Assembly (NCBI GenBank): GCA_030532125.1
Contig: JAUNLU010000001.1
Span: 673,332-737,331 of the forward strand
DNA: 64,000 bases
Direction of reading: 5' to 3'
Origin: Trueperella sp.
GTDB lineage: Bacteria > Actinomycetota > Actinomycetes > Actinomycetales > Actinomycetaceae
The notes under the pieces are model-generated. The model was not told where the DNA came from and did not search any database. It worked only from the letters and a program-made list of their open reading frames with translations. The translations under genes and the position numbers were made by a program. Below are positions 53,763 to 64,000 of the stretch, in pieces (within the stretch, counting starts at the first letter, position 1; each line of letters starts with the position of its first letter).

Positions 53763-54224
53763 TCAAAGTTGCTGGTTAACTAGCTTGGCGTCCTCCGCTA
53801 GCAGTTCAGCTACTTCCGCCACTGCCTGTTTTTCCAGTTCCTTACCCAACAGTGGGATGGATACTTTCACCTCGCCAGTAAAATCTGCACGAGTCTTGCC
53901 CGCGTCTTCTGTGAGGTCGATAGCAAATGTGATCGCAGCTGGCACCCCCTGCAATTTCACTTTGTGGCTGATGCGGTGGGCAACCGGGTCTAAAGCGGCG
54001 GTAATTGCCGCAGTTAGCCCCGTGCGCATAAAGTTCTTAACCTTAGCGGGCATCCCCTCCGGCTCAACTGTAAAACGAGTAACCGCAGTATTTTCGCTGC
54101 TTTCAAAGGAGTAGTCCGCGATCCCCAGCGCCTGGGCGCGCGCATCAGCCAGCGCCCGCGACATCAGTACTTTAACGACCTCAGCAACCGTGCCGTCATA
54201 TTTAACATTTGCTTTGAATTCCAT
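53763..54224 (-). CDS. DUF2505 family protein
   Basis: A 153-residue protein of the actinobacterial DUF2505 family, probably a START-like/SRPBCC-type fold. It begins MEFKANVKYDGTVAEVVKVLMSRA and has FTVEPEGMPAKVKNFMR and FAIDLTEDAGKTRADFTGEVKVSIPLLGKELEK. The latter parts suggest a small lipid- or ligand-binding fold, but the function is not known. AGGAG precedes the ATG. It is divergent from the histidine kinase gene and followed by its own terminator. Confidence 0.88.
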   Translation of the reverse strand: MEFKANVKYDGTVAEVVKVLMSRALADARAQALGIADYSFESSENTAVTRFTVEPEGMPAKVKNFMRTGLTAAITAALDPVAHRISHKVKLQGVPAAITFAIDLTEDAGKTRADFTGEVKVSIPLLGKELEKQAVAEVAELLAEDAKLVNQQL

Positions 54225-54320
54225 GACTCCTATTCAACACTAGCTGCCCGGTCAGTGTGGTGGCAGACTGTTTTGTCCGGTCTATGGACGGCAAAATACC
54301 AATTAAGTGCAGTGGGGCAT

Positions 54321-54326
54321 TAGGCT
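54321..54326 (+). promoter_or_regulatory. -10 box of a probable leaderless promoter (pdtaS)
   Basis: TAGGCT is followed by 6 nt and GTG 54333. No Shine-Dalgarno sequence is present. Confidence 0.5.
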
Positions 54327-54332
54327 AACTGT

Positions 54333-55763
54333 GTGTCAACTTTGACTAATATCTTGGATCGTTCTACCGACCTGCCCCCGGAAAAACGGGAATGGCTGCA
54401 CTTGCTCACCGGAGATTGGCAGATACTGGCAGACATCGCATTTGCAGATTTGGTGCTGTACGTGTGTGTCGATGACATGCCGTTGGCGGCTGCTCAAACT
54501 CGCCCTGCCACAGCTGCCACGCTTTACGATAACGACGTCGTTGGGGAGACTAATGCAGAATTCTCCGAGGATATTCACGCTGCGGCTGCCTCCAGAGAAG
54601 TATTAAGCACAGACGGTCAAGATATCAACTACACTTTTGTGCCGGTAAATTGCGCGGGTGAAATAATCGCGGTGTTGATGGTGGCCAGTGCGTTAGTACC
54701 CGACCGAGTTCCTGGTCAAGCGCAAGAAAACTACGAGGATATCCGTGACCACCTAATTAAAATGATTACCACCGGGGATTTCCCGCTGTGGGGGGCGCCC
54801 ACTGGCTACAAACACGGCACTCCGCGGGTGTCCGATGGGCTGATTCACCTGGACAATGACGGGCGAGTTAGCTATGCCAGCCCCAATGCGGTCTCACACT
54901 TCCGCCGGCTCGGGGTGGAAACTTCGCTGGCTGGCAATGTGCTAGTGGAGCTGGTTACCAATCAAATCCGCAACCAAGTTTTTGTGGATGAATCGCTGCC
55001 GGTGGTGCTGCTTGGGCGGGCTGCGTGGCTGGTAGAGCTCGAAGCCAACGGGGTGATTATCTCGCTGCGTGCTGTGCCGCTGAGTGATAACGGCCGGCGC
55101 GCTGGAGCACTAATCTTGTGCCGCGATATTTCGGAATTGCGCCGCCAAGAGCGGGAACTGATTACCAAAGACACCACTATCCGCGAGATTCATCACCGGG
55201 TGAAGAACAATTTGCAGACGGTCTCGGCTCTGCTGCGGCTACAAGCTCGCCGTGCCACCAGCGAAGAAACTCGCGCTTCACTAGCTGCGGCGCAGCGGCG
55301 GGTTTCCGCAATCGCCGTCGTCCACGATTGCCTATCCCAAAACTTGGAAGAGATAGTCGATTTTGACGAAGTCTTTGTGCCGGTGATGCGCATGGTACGG
55401 GATGTGTCAATTACCGACTCACAGGTAGTCACCGAATTTCAAGGCACATTTGGCGAAGTGTCTGCTGAACAAGCCACAGCGCTAGGCGTGGTTATGAACG
55501 AAATCATCGCTAATGCTGTGGAACATGGGCTGCAAGGCGGAGGGCACCTCACCATCAGCGCGCAGCGCAACGGCACCGAGTTGAATATCGATGTGATTGA
55601 CGACGGCGTTGGCATCCCCGGTTCTCCGGCGGGGCTGGGCACTCAGATTGTGCGCACTATGGTGGCCGGCGAATTAAATGGCACTATCGTGTGGAACCCG
55701 CGGCCGGAGGGCGGCACGATTGTGGAGCTGCGCCTGCGCATGAATGTAAACGGCAGAGCATAG
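54333..55763 (+). CDS. pdtaS: Sensor histidine kinase, PdtaS-like
   Basis: Cytoplasmic two-component sensor kinase. The 476-residue protein has an N-terminal GAF-like domain (about residues 1-145), a PAS-like domain (DGLIHLDNDGRVSYASPNAV, about 165-275), a HisKA_2 dimerisation domain with phospho-accepting His in REIHHRVKNNLQTVSALLRLQ (near residue 286) and a HATPase domain with the N-box MNEIIANAVEHGL and DDGVGIPG. No membrane segment. In Mycobacterium PdtaS acts with the RNA-binding regulator PdtaR and lies near whiB1, as here. The partner is not in the window. The GTG start is probably leaderless. Confidence 0.9.
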   Translation: MSTLTNILDRSTDLPPEKREWLHLLTGDWQILADIAFADLVLYVCVDDMPLAAAQTRPATAATLYDNDVVGETNAEFSEDIHAAAASREVLSTDGQDINYTFVPVNCAGEIIAVLMVASALVPDRVPGQAQENYEDIRDHLIKMITTGDFPLWGAPTGYKHGTPRVSDGLIHLDNDGRVSYASPNAVSHFRRLGVETSLAGNVLVELVTNQIRNQVFVDESLPVVLLGRAAWLVELEANGVIISLRAVPLSDNGRRAGALILCRDISELRRQERELITKDTTIREIHHRVKNNLQTVSALLRLQARRATSEETRASLAAAQRRVSAIAVVHDCLSQNLEEIVDFDEVFVPVMRMVRDVSITDSQVVTEFQGTFGEVSAEQATALGVVMNEIIANAVEHGLQGGGHLTISAQRNGTELNIDVIDDGVGIPGSPAGLGTQIVRTMVAGELNGTIVWNPRPEGGTIVELRLRMNVNGRA

Positions 55764-55888
55764 CATTAACTGAAATTACCCCGGGAGAACTGCGGCTATC
55801 GCGCTGCGGCTAGCGCGGTTGGAGCAGCGTAAAGTTCGGGCGATTACCCAAAAACTGTGTTTAGCTACTGTGCGTTTAGCTGCTGTAT

Positions 55889-56131
55889 TCAGTGGCGGGC
55901 GCGTACGGTGCGGCGGCGCAGTGCCCGGCGCTCATCTTCTGCCATGCCGCCCCATACCCCGGCGTCTTGATTAGTTTCCAGCGCCCACTGCAAGCAAGTC
56001 TCGATGACGTCGCACTCAGCACAGACCTGCTTTGCTTGTGCTGCTTGTGCTGCGGCTGGGCCAGAAGTGCCGATCGGGAAAAATAATTCCGGATCTTCGT
56101 TCAGGCAAGCTGCTCGACTACGCCAATCCAT
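55889..56131 (-). CDS. whiB1: WhiB-family iron-sulfur transcriptional regulator (WhiB1-like)
   Basis: A 80-residue [4Fe-4S] protein that binds the major sigma factor and controls transcription; in Mycobacterium WhiB1 is essential and senses NO. The four cluster ligands are Cys9, Cys37, Cys40 and Cys46 (CAECDVIETC), followed by the GVWGGM turn near residues 58-63 and a basic tail (RRALRRRTVRARH) for DNA binding. The sequence closely follows WhiB1. AAGGAG precedes the ATG. A 15-bp palindrome (56148-56162) lies in the leader. It is convergent with pdtaS. Confidence 0.93.
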   Translation of the reverse strand: MDWRSRAACLNEDPELFFPIGTSGPAAAQAAQAKQVCAECDVIETCLQWALETNQDAGVWGGMAEDERRALRRRTVRARH

Positions 56132-56147
56132 CTGCTATTGCTCCTTG

Positions 56148-56162
56148 GGCAGTGTCACTGCC
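56148..56162 (-). promoter_or_regulatory. 15-bp palindrome in the whiB1 leader
   Basis: GGCAGTG-T-CACTGCC is a perfect inverted repeat 17 nt upstream of the whiB1 start and just upstream of the ribosome site. It could be an operator or a small mRNA hairpin. Confidence 0.5.
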
Positions 56163-56313
56163 GAGGTCAGGGGTGGAAAATAAGTATCCACGCGGTGAAA
56201 ACTGTACTTGCTTACTTTTCCAGGTTTTATAGATTCGGTAAAGAGAAAAAACTGTGATTCTCGACCAGATCAGACAATCCGCCTACCGGGCACGGTGTCA
56301 TGCCTAAATTTAG

Positions 56314-58926
<2,613 letters not shown>

Positions 58927-58940
58927 CTAACTGCTGACTG

Positions 58941-60200
58941 CTAGACCAGGAAAGAAAGCGGGCGCAATACCACTTCCGCCGCGCGGGCAATAACCGGGCG
59001 CTGTTCCCAAACTCGCGGCAGTAGCTCATGTGAATTGGTCAGGTCCACCTGGAAGATTTCTTCCATCTGTTGGGCCTGCGCGGTATCGAAGATCTCGGCA
59101 TTCACCTCGTAGTTACCTGCCATCGACAACCGGTCAATATTCATAGTCCCTACTGTGGACCAGACTCCATCTACCGTCATAGTTTTGGCGTGTACCATCG
59201 CCTCTTCAAACAGGAAAATACGTACCCCAGCTGCTAGTAATTCGCTGTAGCGCGATCGAGCCACCCAGTCAGCAATGATGTGATTTGAGTACTCCGGAAT
59301 TAGCACCCGCACATCTACTCCCCGGCGGGCAGCGCTGGCCAGCTCATTCATCATGCTGGCATCGGGTACGAAATATGCCATCGTAATCCACACTCGTTTG
59401 GTGGCGCGCCTAATCGCAGCCAGATAGGTGTTGCGAATTGGGTACATCTTAAAGGCGGGCAGATTTTGGATTACCTGAAATTCTGACGACCAGTGCTGGA
59501 TGCCGGCACTGGGTAAAACTGGCTGGCGCCGTTTGCGGTAGACATTCCACAGTGTCTCAAATGCCATATCTAGTTCCCGGGCAGCGGGGCCGTGCACGCT
59601 GAGATGAGTATCGCGCCATTTTTCCGCGTATAGGGCGCCGATATTGTAGCCGCCCACAAACCCGATTTTGCCGTCCACGCACAGCAGCTTGCGGTGGGTT
59701 ATGCCGCGGTCTTGTGCTTTGCCGGTCAGCGTGCCGAAGCGCAAGATGGGAAAATTAATAACGTATAGATTTGGCAGCTGCGGGAAGTGCCGGAAGCGAG
59801 GATCCTGGTTAAAATTCCCGACTGTGTCCAAAATGATGTACACCTTTACCCCGCGTTCGGCGGCGGCAATCAACGCGTCACGGAAGGAATATCCCACTCG
59901 GTCCGCTTTGACGATGAATGATTCGAAGTAGATGTACTGCGTGGCAGAACTGATCGCCTCCAGCATGGTGGCGTAGAGGTCTTCGCCGTAGGTATAAGTA
60001 GTGATCTGCGAGTCGGCGACTTTGGTGCGTTTCGGCTCAATATAGGGAAATTCGTCACTTGGCGGCTGGCGGCGTTTGCGGCGTTCGTCAATCGAAATAA
60101 TGGTGGCCGCAGCAATAGCCTGCGCGGTTACCAAACCAGCTGCGCCCCACTTGAGAGCTGAAATTGCGTGTTCGCTTTTTGGACGGAAAGACCATGTCAT
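58941..60200 (-). CDS. Cardiolipin synthase-like phospholipase D family protein
   Basis: Membrane-bound PLD-superfamily transferase, probably a cardiolipin synthase. From ATG 60200 it has 419 residues. An N-terminal hydrophobic segment (WGAAGLVTAQAIAAATIISI) anchors it, and two HKD motifs form the active site: THRKLLCVDGKIGFVGG and VHAKTMTVDGVWSTVGTMNID, with Asn in the trailing motifs. It ends LPRVWEQRPVIARAAEVVLRPLSFLV. ATG 60200 is preferred over TTG 60218 and ATG 60209 because TAAGAT lies 7 nt upstream and no ribosome site is present. It is divergent from gatC, 36 nt away. Confidence 0.88.
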   Translation of the reverse strand: MTWSFRPKSEHAISALKWGAAGLVTAQAIAAATIISIDERRKRRQPPSDEFPYIEPKRTKVADSQITTYTYGEDLYATMLEAISSATQYIYFESFIVKADRVGYSFRDALIAAAERGVKVYIILDTVGNFNQDPRFRHFPQLPNLYVINFPILRFGTLTGKAQDRGITHRKLLCVDGKIGFVGGYNIGALYAEKWRDTHLSVHGPAARELDMAFETLWNVYRKRRQPVLPSAGIQHWSSEFQVIQNLPAFKMYPIRNTYLAAIRRATKRVWITMAYFVPDASMMNELASAARRGVDVRVLIPEYSNHIIADWVARSRYSELLAAGVRIFLFEEAMVHAKTMTVDGVWSTVGTMNIDRLSMAGNYEVNAEIFDTAQAQQMEEIFQVDLTNSHELLPRVWEQRPVIARAAEVVLRPLSFLV

Positions 60201-60207
60201 ACGAATC

Positions 60208-60229
60208 ATCTTACTCAAGGCATTACACT
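60208..60229. promoter_or_regulatory. Divergent leaderless -10 boxes of the cardiolipin-synthase-like gene and gatC
   Basis: On the plus strand TACACT (60224-60229) is followed by 7 nt and ATG 60237. On the minus strand TAAGAT (60208-60213) is followed by 7 nt and ATG 60200. Neither start has a Shine-Dalgarno sequence. The whole intergenic region is 36 bp, so each -35 region lies inside the opposite gene. Confidence 0.6.
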
Positions 60230-60236
60230 GTGGAGC

Positions 60237-60536
60237 ATGTCCTCATTTTCTCAAGAAGAGGTAGCGCGACTCGCTGACCTCGCACGTATTTCACTAACGG
60301 ACAGTGAAATCGCCCAATTCGCTGCAGAACTCGGGCTGATCTCTGACTCCGTAGCCAAAGTTTCGCAAGTAGTTACCCCGGATATTCCGGCCACTTCGCA
60401 TCCTATCCCGCTCACTAACGTGTTCCGGGAAGACGTCGTTGCGGACGGCGTCGATCTGGATGAAGTGCTTGCCATGGCACCGGCACATCAAGACGGTAAA
60501 TTTGCGGTACCGCGCATCTTGGGGGAGGACGCATGA
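60237..60536 (+). CDS. gatC: Aspartyl/glutamyl-tRNA amidotransferase subunit C
   Basis: Small subunit that wraps around GatA and stabilises the tRNA-dependent amidotransferase. The 99-residue protein begins [20 protein letters not shown], with [25 protein letters not shown] and [17 protein letters not shown], typical of GatC. ATG 60237 is supported by the TACACT box 7 nt upstream. It overlaps gatA by 4 nt (ATGA), so the three gat genes form a coupled operon. Confidence 0.94.
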   Translation: MSSFSQEEVARLADLARISLTDSEIAQFAAELGLISDSVAKVSQVVTPDIPATSHPIPLTNVFREDVVADGVDLDEVLAMAPAHQDGKFAVPRILGEDA

Positions 60537-62029
60537 AAGACTTCCTGAAATTATCTGCCACTGAACTAGCAGCGCAGTTGCGGGCCGGTGAGCTTACTTC
60601 GGTGGAACTCACTACTGCGTGTCTGGATTACATCGATTCGGTTAATCCCCGGATGAATGCATTTCTGTATGTCAATCGCGAAGCAGCACTCGCGGAAGCT
60701 GCAGCGGTAGACGCCGATCGGGAATCTGGCGTCGAACTGCCTCCCTACGCTGGGGTGCCAGTGGCGATTAAAGACAATATGTGTGACCGGGGCGTGCCCA
60801 CCACCTGTGGCTCGAAAATGTTGGAAGGTTGGCTGCCACCTTATAGTGCGACTGTGGTGAATCGCTTGCGCGCGGCGCGCTTGCCGATTGTCGGGCACAC
60901 CAATATGGACGAATTTGCGATGGGCTCCTCTACCGAATTCTCCGCATTTGGACCTACTAAAAACCCATGGGGTAAGGATCTGATCCCCGGTGGTTCCGGC
61001 GGTGGTTCGGCGGCGGCAGTGGCTGCCTACTTAGTGCCGTGGGCGCTAGGTTCGGACACTGGCGGCTCGATTCGCCAGCCCGGTGCGATGACCGGCACGG
61101 TGGGCGCAAAGCCAACTTATGGCGCCGTCTCTCGCTATGGCGTGGTGGCAATGGCGTCGTCACTCGATCAGGTGGGCCCGGTGACCCGTACCGTGCTGGA
61201 TGCTGCTGCACTCCAAGAAATTATTGGCGGGCACGATCCGCTGGATTCCACTTCACTGCCAGAAGCATTGACCGGCTTGGCAGATGCTGCGCAAGACGGC
61301 GCTACTGCCCAGGATCTTGCCGGACTGCGAATCGGCGTCGTTACCGAAATGAGTTCAGAAGGATTCGAGCCAGGAGTGCTCAGTGCATTCCAAGAGGTAG
61401 TGGAGCGGCTGCGGGCGCGCGGGGCGGAAATTAAGGAGATCTCCTGCCCGTCATTCAGTTATGCCATTTCGGCTTACTACCTGATTATGCCGGCGGAAGC
61501 CTCGTCCAACTTGGCGCGGTTTGACGGCGTGCGCTACGGCAACCGGGTAGAACCCACTACTGGTCCGGTAACTGCCGAAACCATGATGTCTGCTACCCGT
61601 GGCACGATGTTCGGCAGTGAAGTCAAGCGCCGGATCATCTTGGGAACCTATGCGCTGTCGGCGGGGAACTTTGATGCGTTCTACGGTTCGGCACTGCGGG
61701 TGCGCACCCTGGTACAGCGAGATCTCGATGCGGCATTTGAACAGGTGGACGTGCTAGTTTCGCCTACCACCCCAGGTACGGCATTTAAGTTCGGGGAAAA
61801 GACGGATGACCTCATCTCCATGTACCTGAATGACCTAACCACCACACCGGCCAACTTGGCTGGCGTGCCGGCGATGTCGGTGCCTGCTGGATTGGCTGAT
61901 GGGCTGCCGGTGGGCTTCCAAGTGATTGCCCCGGCATACGGTGATGCACAAATGTACCGGGTGGGCGCAGCGGTAGCGGCAGTTGCCGACCCGGTGGAAT
62001 GCCCGGAGAACTGGGAGGAAAACCTGTGA
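60533..62029 (+). CDS. gatA: Aspartyl/glutamyl-tRNA amidotransferase subunit A
   Basis: Amidase subunit that releases ammonia from glutamine for transamidation of Glu-tRNA(Gln) and Asp-tRNA(Asn). The 498-residue protein carries the amidase-signature Ser-cisSer-Lys triad: Lys in VPVAIKDNM (about residue 80), cis-Ser in [14 protein letters not shown] and nucleophile Ser in [12 protein letters not shown] (about residue 179). [16 protein letters not shown] is typical. It overlaps gatC by 4 nt and gatB by 4 nt. No anomalies seen. Confidence 0.96.
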   Translation: MKDFLKLSATELAAQLRAGELTSVELTTACLDYIDSVNPRMNAFLYVNREAALAEAAAVDADRESGVELPPYAGVPVAIKDNMCDRGVPTTCGSKMLEGWLPPYSATVVNRLRAARLPIVGHTNMDEFAMGSSTEFSAFGPTKNPWGKDLIPGGSGGGSAAAVAAYLVPWALGSDTGGSIRQPGAMTGTVGAKPTYGAVSRYGVVAMASSLDQVGPVTRTVLDAAALQEIIGGHDPLDSTSLPEALTGLADAAQDGATAQDLAGLRIGVVTEMSSEGFEPGVLSAFQEVVERLRARGAEIKEISCPSFSYAISAYYLIMPAEASSNLARFDGVRYGNRVEPTTGPVTAETMMSATRGTMFGSEVKRRIILGTYALSAGNFDAFYGSALRVRTLVQRDLDAAFEQVDVLVSPTTPGTAFKFGEKTDDLISMYLNDLTTTPANLAGVPAMSVPAGLADGLPVGFQVIAPAYGDAQMYRVGAAVAAVADPVECPENWEENL

Positions 62030-63525
62030 GTGACGAACTATTAGATTTTGAAACCGTAACCCGGGAATTCGACCCAGTGCTGGGGTTGGAAATCCACGTA
62101 GAGCTAGCTACGAAAACCAAAATGTTTGACGCGGCTCCGAATGCGTTTGGTGGCGACCCAAATACCTACGTCACCCCAGTTTCATTGGGGATGCCCGGTG
62201 CTTTGCCGGTGGTTAATAAGGCGGCGATTGAATACGCGATCCGGTTGGGGCTGGCGCTGAACTGTAAAATTGCCGAGTCGTGCCGGTTTGCCCGGAAGAA
62301 CTACTTCTACCCGGATTTGAGCAAGAACTTCCAGACTTCCCAGTCGGACGAACCGATTGCCTATGACGGCTATCTAGACGTCGAATTGGATGACGGCGAA
62401 GTTTTCCGGGTGAATATCGAGCGGGCGCACGTGGAGGAAGACGCTGGCAAGAACACCCATATGGGCGGCGAGGGTCGGATCCAGGGGGCAACGTACTCCT
62501 TGGTGGACTACAACCGGGCTGGAGTGCCACTGGTGGAGATCGTGACGCGGCCGATTGAAGGCGCTGGGGCGCGGGCACCAGAAGTGGCTGCTAAATATGT
62601 GCAGACTGTGCGGGATATTGCGCGGGCATTGGGAGTTTCTGAGGCGCGGATGGAGCGCGGCAATGTGCGCGCCGACGTCAATGTCTCATTGCGTCCCAGC
62701 CCAGATGCACCTCTCGGCACTCGCACCGAAACTAAGAACGTGAACTCTTTCCGGGCGATTGCGCGGGCAGTGGAATACGAAATGTGCCGGCAAGGTGCAG
62801 TATTGGCAGGCGGGGGCACTGTGCTGCAGGAAACCCGCCACTGGCAGGAAACGGATGGCACTACCCTCTCCGGGCGGCCGAAATCCGATGCAGATGACTA
62901 CCGCTACTTCCCGGAGCCAGATCTGGTGCCAATTGTGACCCCGCCCGAATTAGTGGAAGAAATCCGAGCAAATCTGCCGGAGCTGCCAGCAGCAAAACGC
63001 AAGCGACTCCAGGAACAGTGGCAAGTTTCTGATCTGGAGATGCGGGATATCGTAAACGCTGGGGCACTGGTGTTGATTGAAGATTCCGTGAAAGCCGGAG
63101 CTACGGCTGAAGGCGCCCGTAAGTGGTGGATGGGTGAAATGGCCCGCTATGCCAAAGATCAGGAAATTGATCTGGAAGCGGTACCGGCGTCAGCCCAAGA
63201 CGTTGCTGAGCTGGACGAATTAGTGACTAGCGGCAAACTGACCGATAAGTTAGCGCGTCAAGCGCTGGCCGGGGTGCTGGCTGGTGAGGGTTCACCGCGC
63301 ACAGTAATGGCAGCGCGCGGGCTGGAAGTCGTTTCGGATGACTCTGCCCTAACTGCGGCAGTAGATGAGGCGTTAGCAGCCAATCCAGACGTAGTGGAGA
63401 AGATCCGCAGCGGTAAGGTGCAGGCGGCAGGTGCCATCATCGGTGCGGTTATGAAAGCTACCCAAGGGAAAGCCGATGCCGCGCGGGTGCGGGAGATCGT
63501 CATGGAGCGCGCGCAGCACAGCTAA
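62026..63525 (+). CDS. gatB: Aspartyl/glutamyl-tRNA amidotransferase subunit B
   Basis: Kinase and tRNA-binding subunit of the amidotransferase; activates the misacylated tRNA with ATP. The 499-residue protein has the GatB signature ([30 protein letters not shown]) and a C-terminal helical and YqeY-like domain. GTG 62026 overlaps the gatA stop (GTGA) and has GGAGG 8 nt upstream; it is preferred over ATG 61999, which lies inside gatA. It is the last gene of the operon and is followed by a hairpin. Confidence 0.96.
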   Translation: MSDELLDFETVTREFDPVLGLEIHVELATKTKMFDAAPNAFGGDPNTYVTPVSLGMPGALPVVNKAAIEYAIRLGLALNCKIAESCRFARKNYFYPDLSKNFQTSQSDEPIAYDGYLDVELDDGEVFRVNIERAHVEEDAGKNTHMGGEGRIQGATYSLVDYNRAGVPLVEIVTRPIEGAGARAPEVAAKYVQTVRDIARALGVSEARMERGNVRADVNVSLRPSPDAPLGTRTETKNVNSFRAIARAVEYEMCRQGAVLAGGGTVLQETRHWQETDGTTLSGRPKSDADDYRYFPEPDLVPIVTPPELVEEIRANLPELPAAKRKRLQEQWQVSDLEMRDIVNAGALVLIEDSVKAGATAEGARKWWMGEMARYAKDQEIDLEAVPASAQDVAELDELVTSGKLTDKLARQALAGVLAGEGSPRTVMAARGLEVVSDDSALTAAVDEALAANPDVVEKIRSGKVQAAGAIIGAVMKATQGKADAARVREIVMERAQHS

Positions 63526-63547
63526 GCGCCTAGCGCATAGCCGTGCA

Positions 63548-63591
63548 GCGCTGTAGGCGGCTAGCGCGGCAATAGTGTCGCCGCGCTGTAG
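63548..63591. repeat. Small direct repeats and GCTAGCGC-type motif after gatB
   Basis: GCGCTGTAG occurs at 63548-63556 and 63583-63591. GCGGCTAGCGCGG at 63557-63569 is identical to 55807-55819 after pdtaS. Related GCTAGCGC text also occurs at 5698-5705. These could be remnants of a short dispersed element or chance low-complexity. Confidence 0.4.
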
Positions 63592-63620
63592 TTAGCAAAA
63601 TAGCGCAATATAAATCCACC

Positions 63621-63652
63621 AGACCGGGGCAACAACACTGTTGCCCCGGTCT
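63621..63652 (+). terminator. Strong hairpin terminator after gatCAB
   Basis: A perfect 14-bp stem (AGACCGGGGCAACA with its complement) closes a 4-nt loop ACAC. No T-run follows. It lies 96 nt after the gatB stop and separates it from the downstream promoters. Confidence 0.7.
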
Positions 63653-63719
63653 CACTACCTGCAGTTTTGCCTGAAATTCCGGGGTTTCGCAGCTGTGAGT
63701 AGAGACACCACAAATTAAT

Positions 63720-63749
63720 TTGACCCGGTGCCGGCAAACCTCGTAAAGT
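63720..63749 (+). promoter_or_regulatory. Promoter P1 of the downstream (probable rRNA) operon
   Basis: TTGACC (63720-63725), an 18-nt spacer and TAAAGT (63744-63749). No open reading frame follows within the window. Confidence 0.6.
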
Positions 63750-63866
63750 TCTTATCCGTGGCCAGGAGCCAAGCGGATCTGATCCGCGGGGTATCGGTCA
63801 AGATCTCTTAGCTGAGTGGTCGTAAATACTGCGAATGCAGGATGCGTCACAAAGCGCCGATCTGGA

Positions 63867-63895
63867 TTGACACTAGTCAAGCAGTTCGTTACCTT
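63867..63895 (+). promoter_or_regulatory. Promoter P2 of the downstream (probable rRNA) operon
   Basis: TTGACA (63867-63872), a 17-nt spacer and TACCTT (63890-63895). The -35 is a perfect consensus. Two strong tandem promoters without a following CDS are typical of rRNA operons. Confidence 0.65.
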
Positions 63896-64000
63896 AGAGA
63901 GGTTGCTCCTTTTGCGAGGTAGTGGATGAATCCGCTGCTCCGTAAGGTGTGGGCTTGTTGTTTGATATCTCAATAGTGTGTCAGCTTTTTATGTTTGTTT
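63896..64000 (+). other. Probable rRNA operon leader with boxA-like antitermination region
   Basis: From the P2 start to the window end there is no gene. The stretch TTGTTTGATATCTCAATAGTGTG (63956-63978, given here as one region with key element TTTGATATCTCAATAG) resembles the boxA/processing-stem text TTTGAGAACTCAATAG found before 16S rRNA in actinobacteria. The 16S gene itself would begin beyond the right edge. Confidence 0.5.

Noticed and set aside
63752..63973. 73-residue minus-strand ORF near the right edge
   Set aside because: It overlaps the two tandem promoters and rRNA leader-like text, with no ribosome site or motif.

Overview
The window looks like a chromosomal segment of a mid-G+C (about 55% by eye) actinobacterium. 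Markers for this are NucS in place of MutS/MutL, a WhiB protein next to a PdtaS-type histidine kinase, a UvrD2-type helicase with a C-terminal HRDC domain, GlgE, a UPF0182 protein, DUF2505, a DivIVA-like coiled-coil protein, and many genes with a TAnnnT -10 box only 6-7 nt before the start codon (leaderless transcripts). The combination suggests Actinomycetaceae or a relative; that placement is inference.

Layout: 1-3810 is the end of the ATP synthase operon (atpA partial, atpG, atpD, a short atpC), followed by nucS, a small zinc-motif protein, an alpha/beta hydrolase and a coiled-coil DivIVA-like protein (to 7.0 kb). At 7.2-10.2 kb lie a membrane protein, a lipoprotein and a YbbN-like thioredoxin-fold/TPR protein. 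At 10.3-21.0 kb is a glycogen region, all on the minus strand: glgB, glgE, glgP, a small unknown gene, trpS and glgX. mnmA follows at 21.1-22.2 kb. At 22.2-28.5 kb is a minus-strand gluconate/idonate catabolic operon: gluconokinase, GntP permease, 5-ketogluconate reductase, idonate-type dehydrogenase and 6-phosphogluconate dehydrogenase.

From 28.8 to 39.5 kb lies an actinobacterial neighbourhood: nudC, uvrD2, a ThiF/E1-like protein, a zincin-like protein, a PDZ/Lon-like membrane protease, a small conserved protein and a UPF0182 giant membrane protein. An initiator tRNA(fMet) between two strong hairpins follows. It borders a two-gene segment of different codon character (39.9-43.7 kb) encoding a membrane-fused copper nitrite reductase and an NnrS-like membrane protein; 11-bp repeats flank it. 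Next come a lipoprotein and a 1488-residue secreted, sortase-type metallophosphatase with two lamin-tail domains (44.7-49.2 kb), an LLM monooxygenase/FMN reductase pair, folA-thyA, hsp20 with a HAIR-like HspR site, a DUF2505 gene, pdtaS, whiB1, ligA, a cardiolipin-synthase-like gene and gatCAB. The last 300 bases hold two tandem promoters and what looks like the leader of an rRNA operon running off the right edge.

No CRISPR array, insertion sequence, prophage or obvious defence island was seen. The best candidates for undescribed biology are the uvrD2/ThiF-like/zincin/Lon-like/UPF0182 neighbourhood, the NirK fusion with its NnrS-like partner, and the compact leaderless and divergent promoter architecture. 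All coordinates, starts and motif calls come from reading the sequence; no database search was run.
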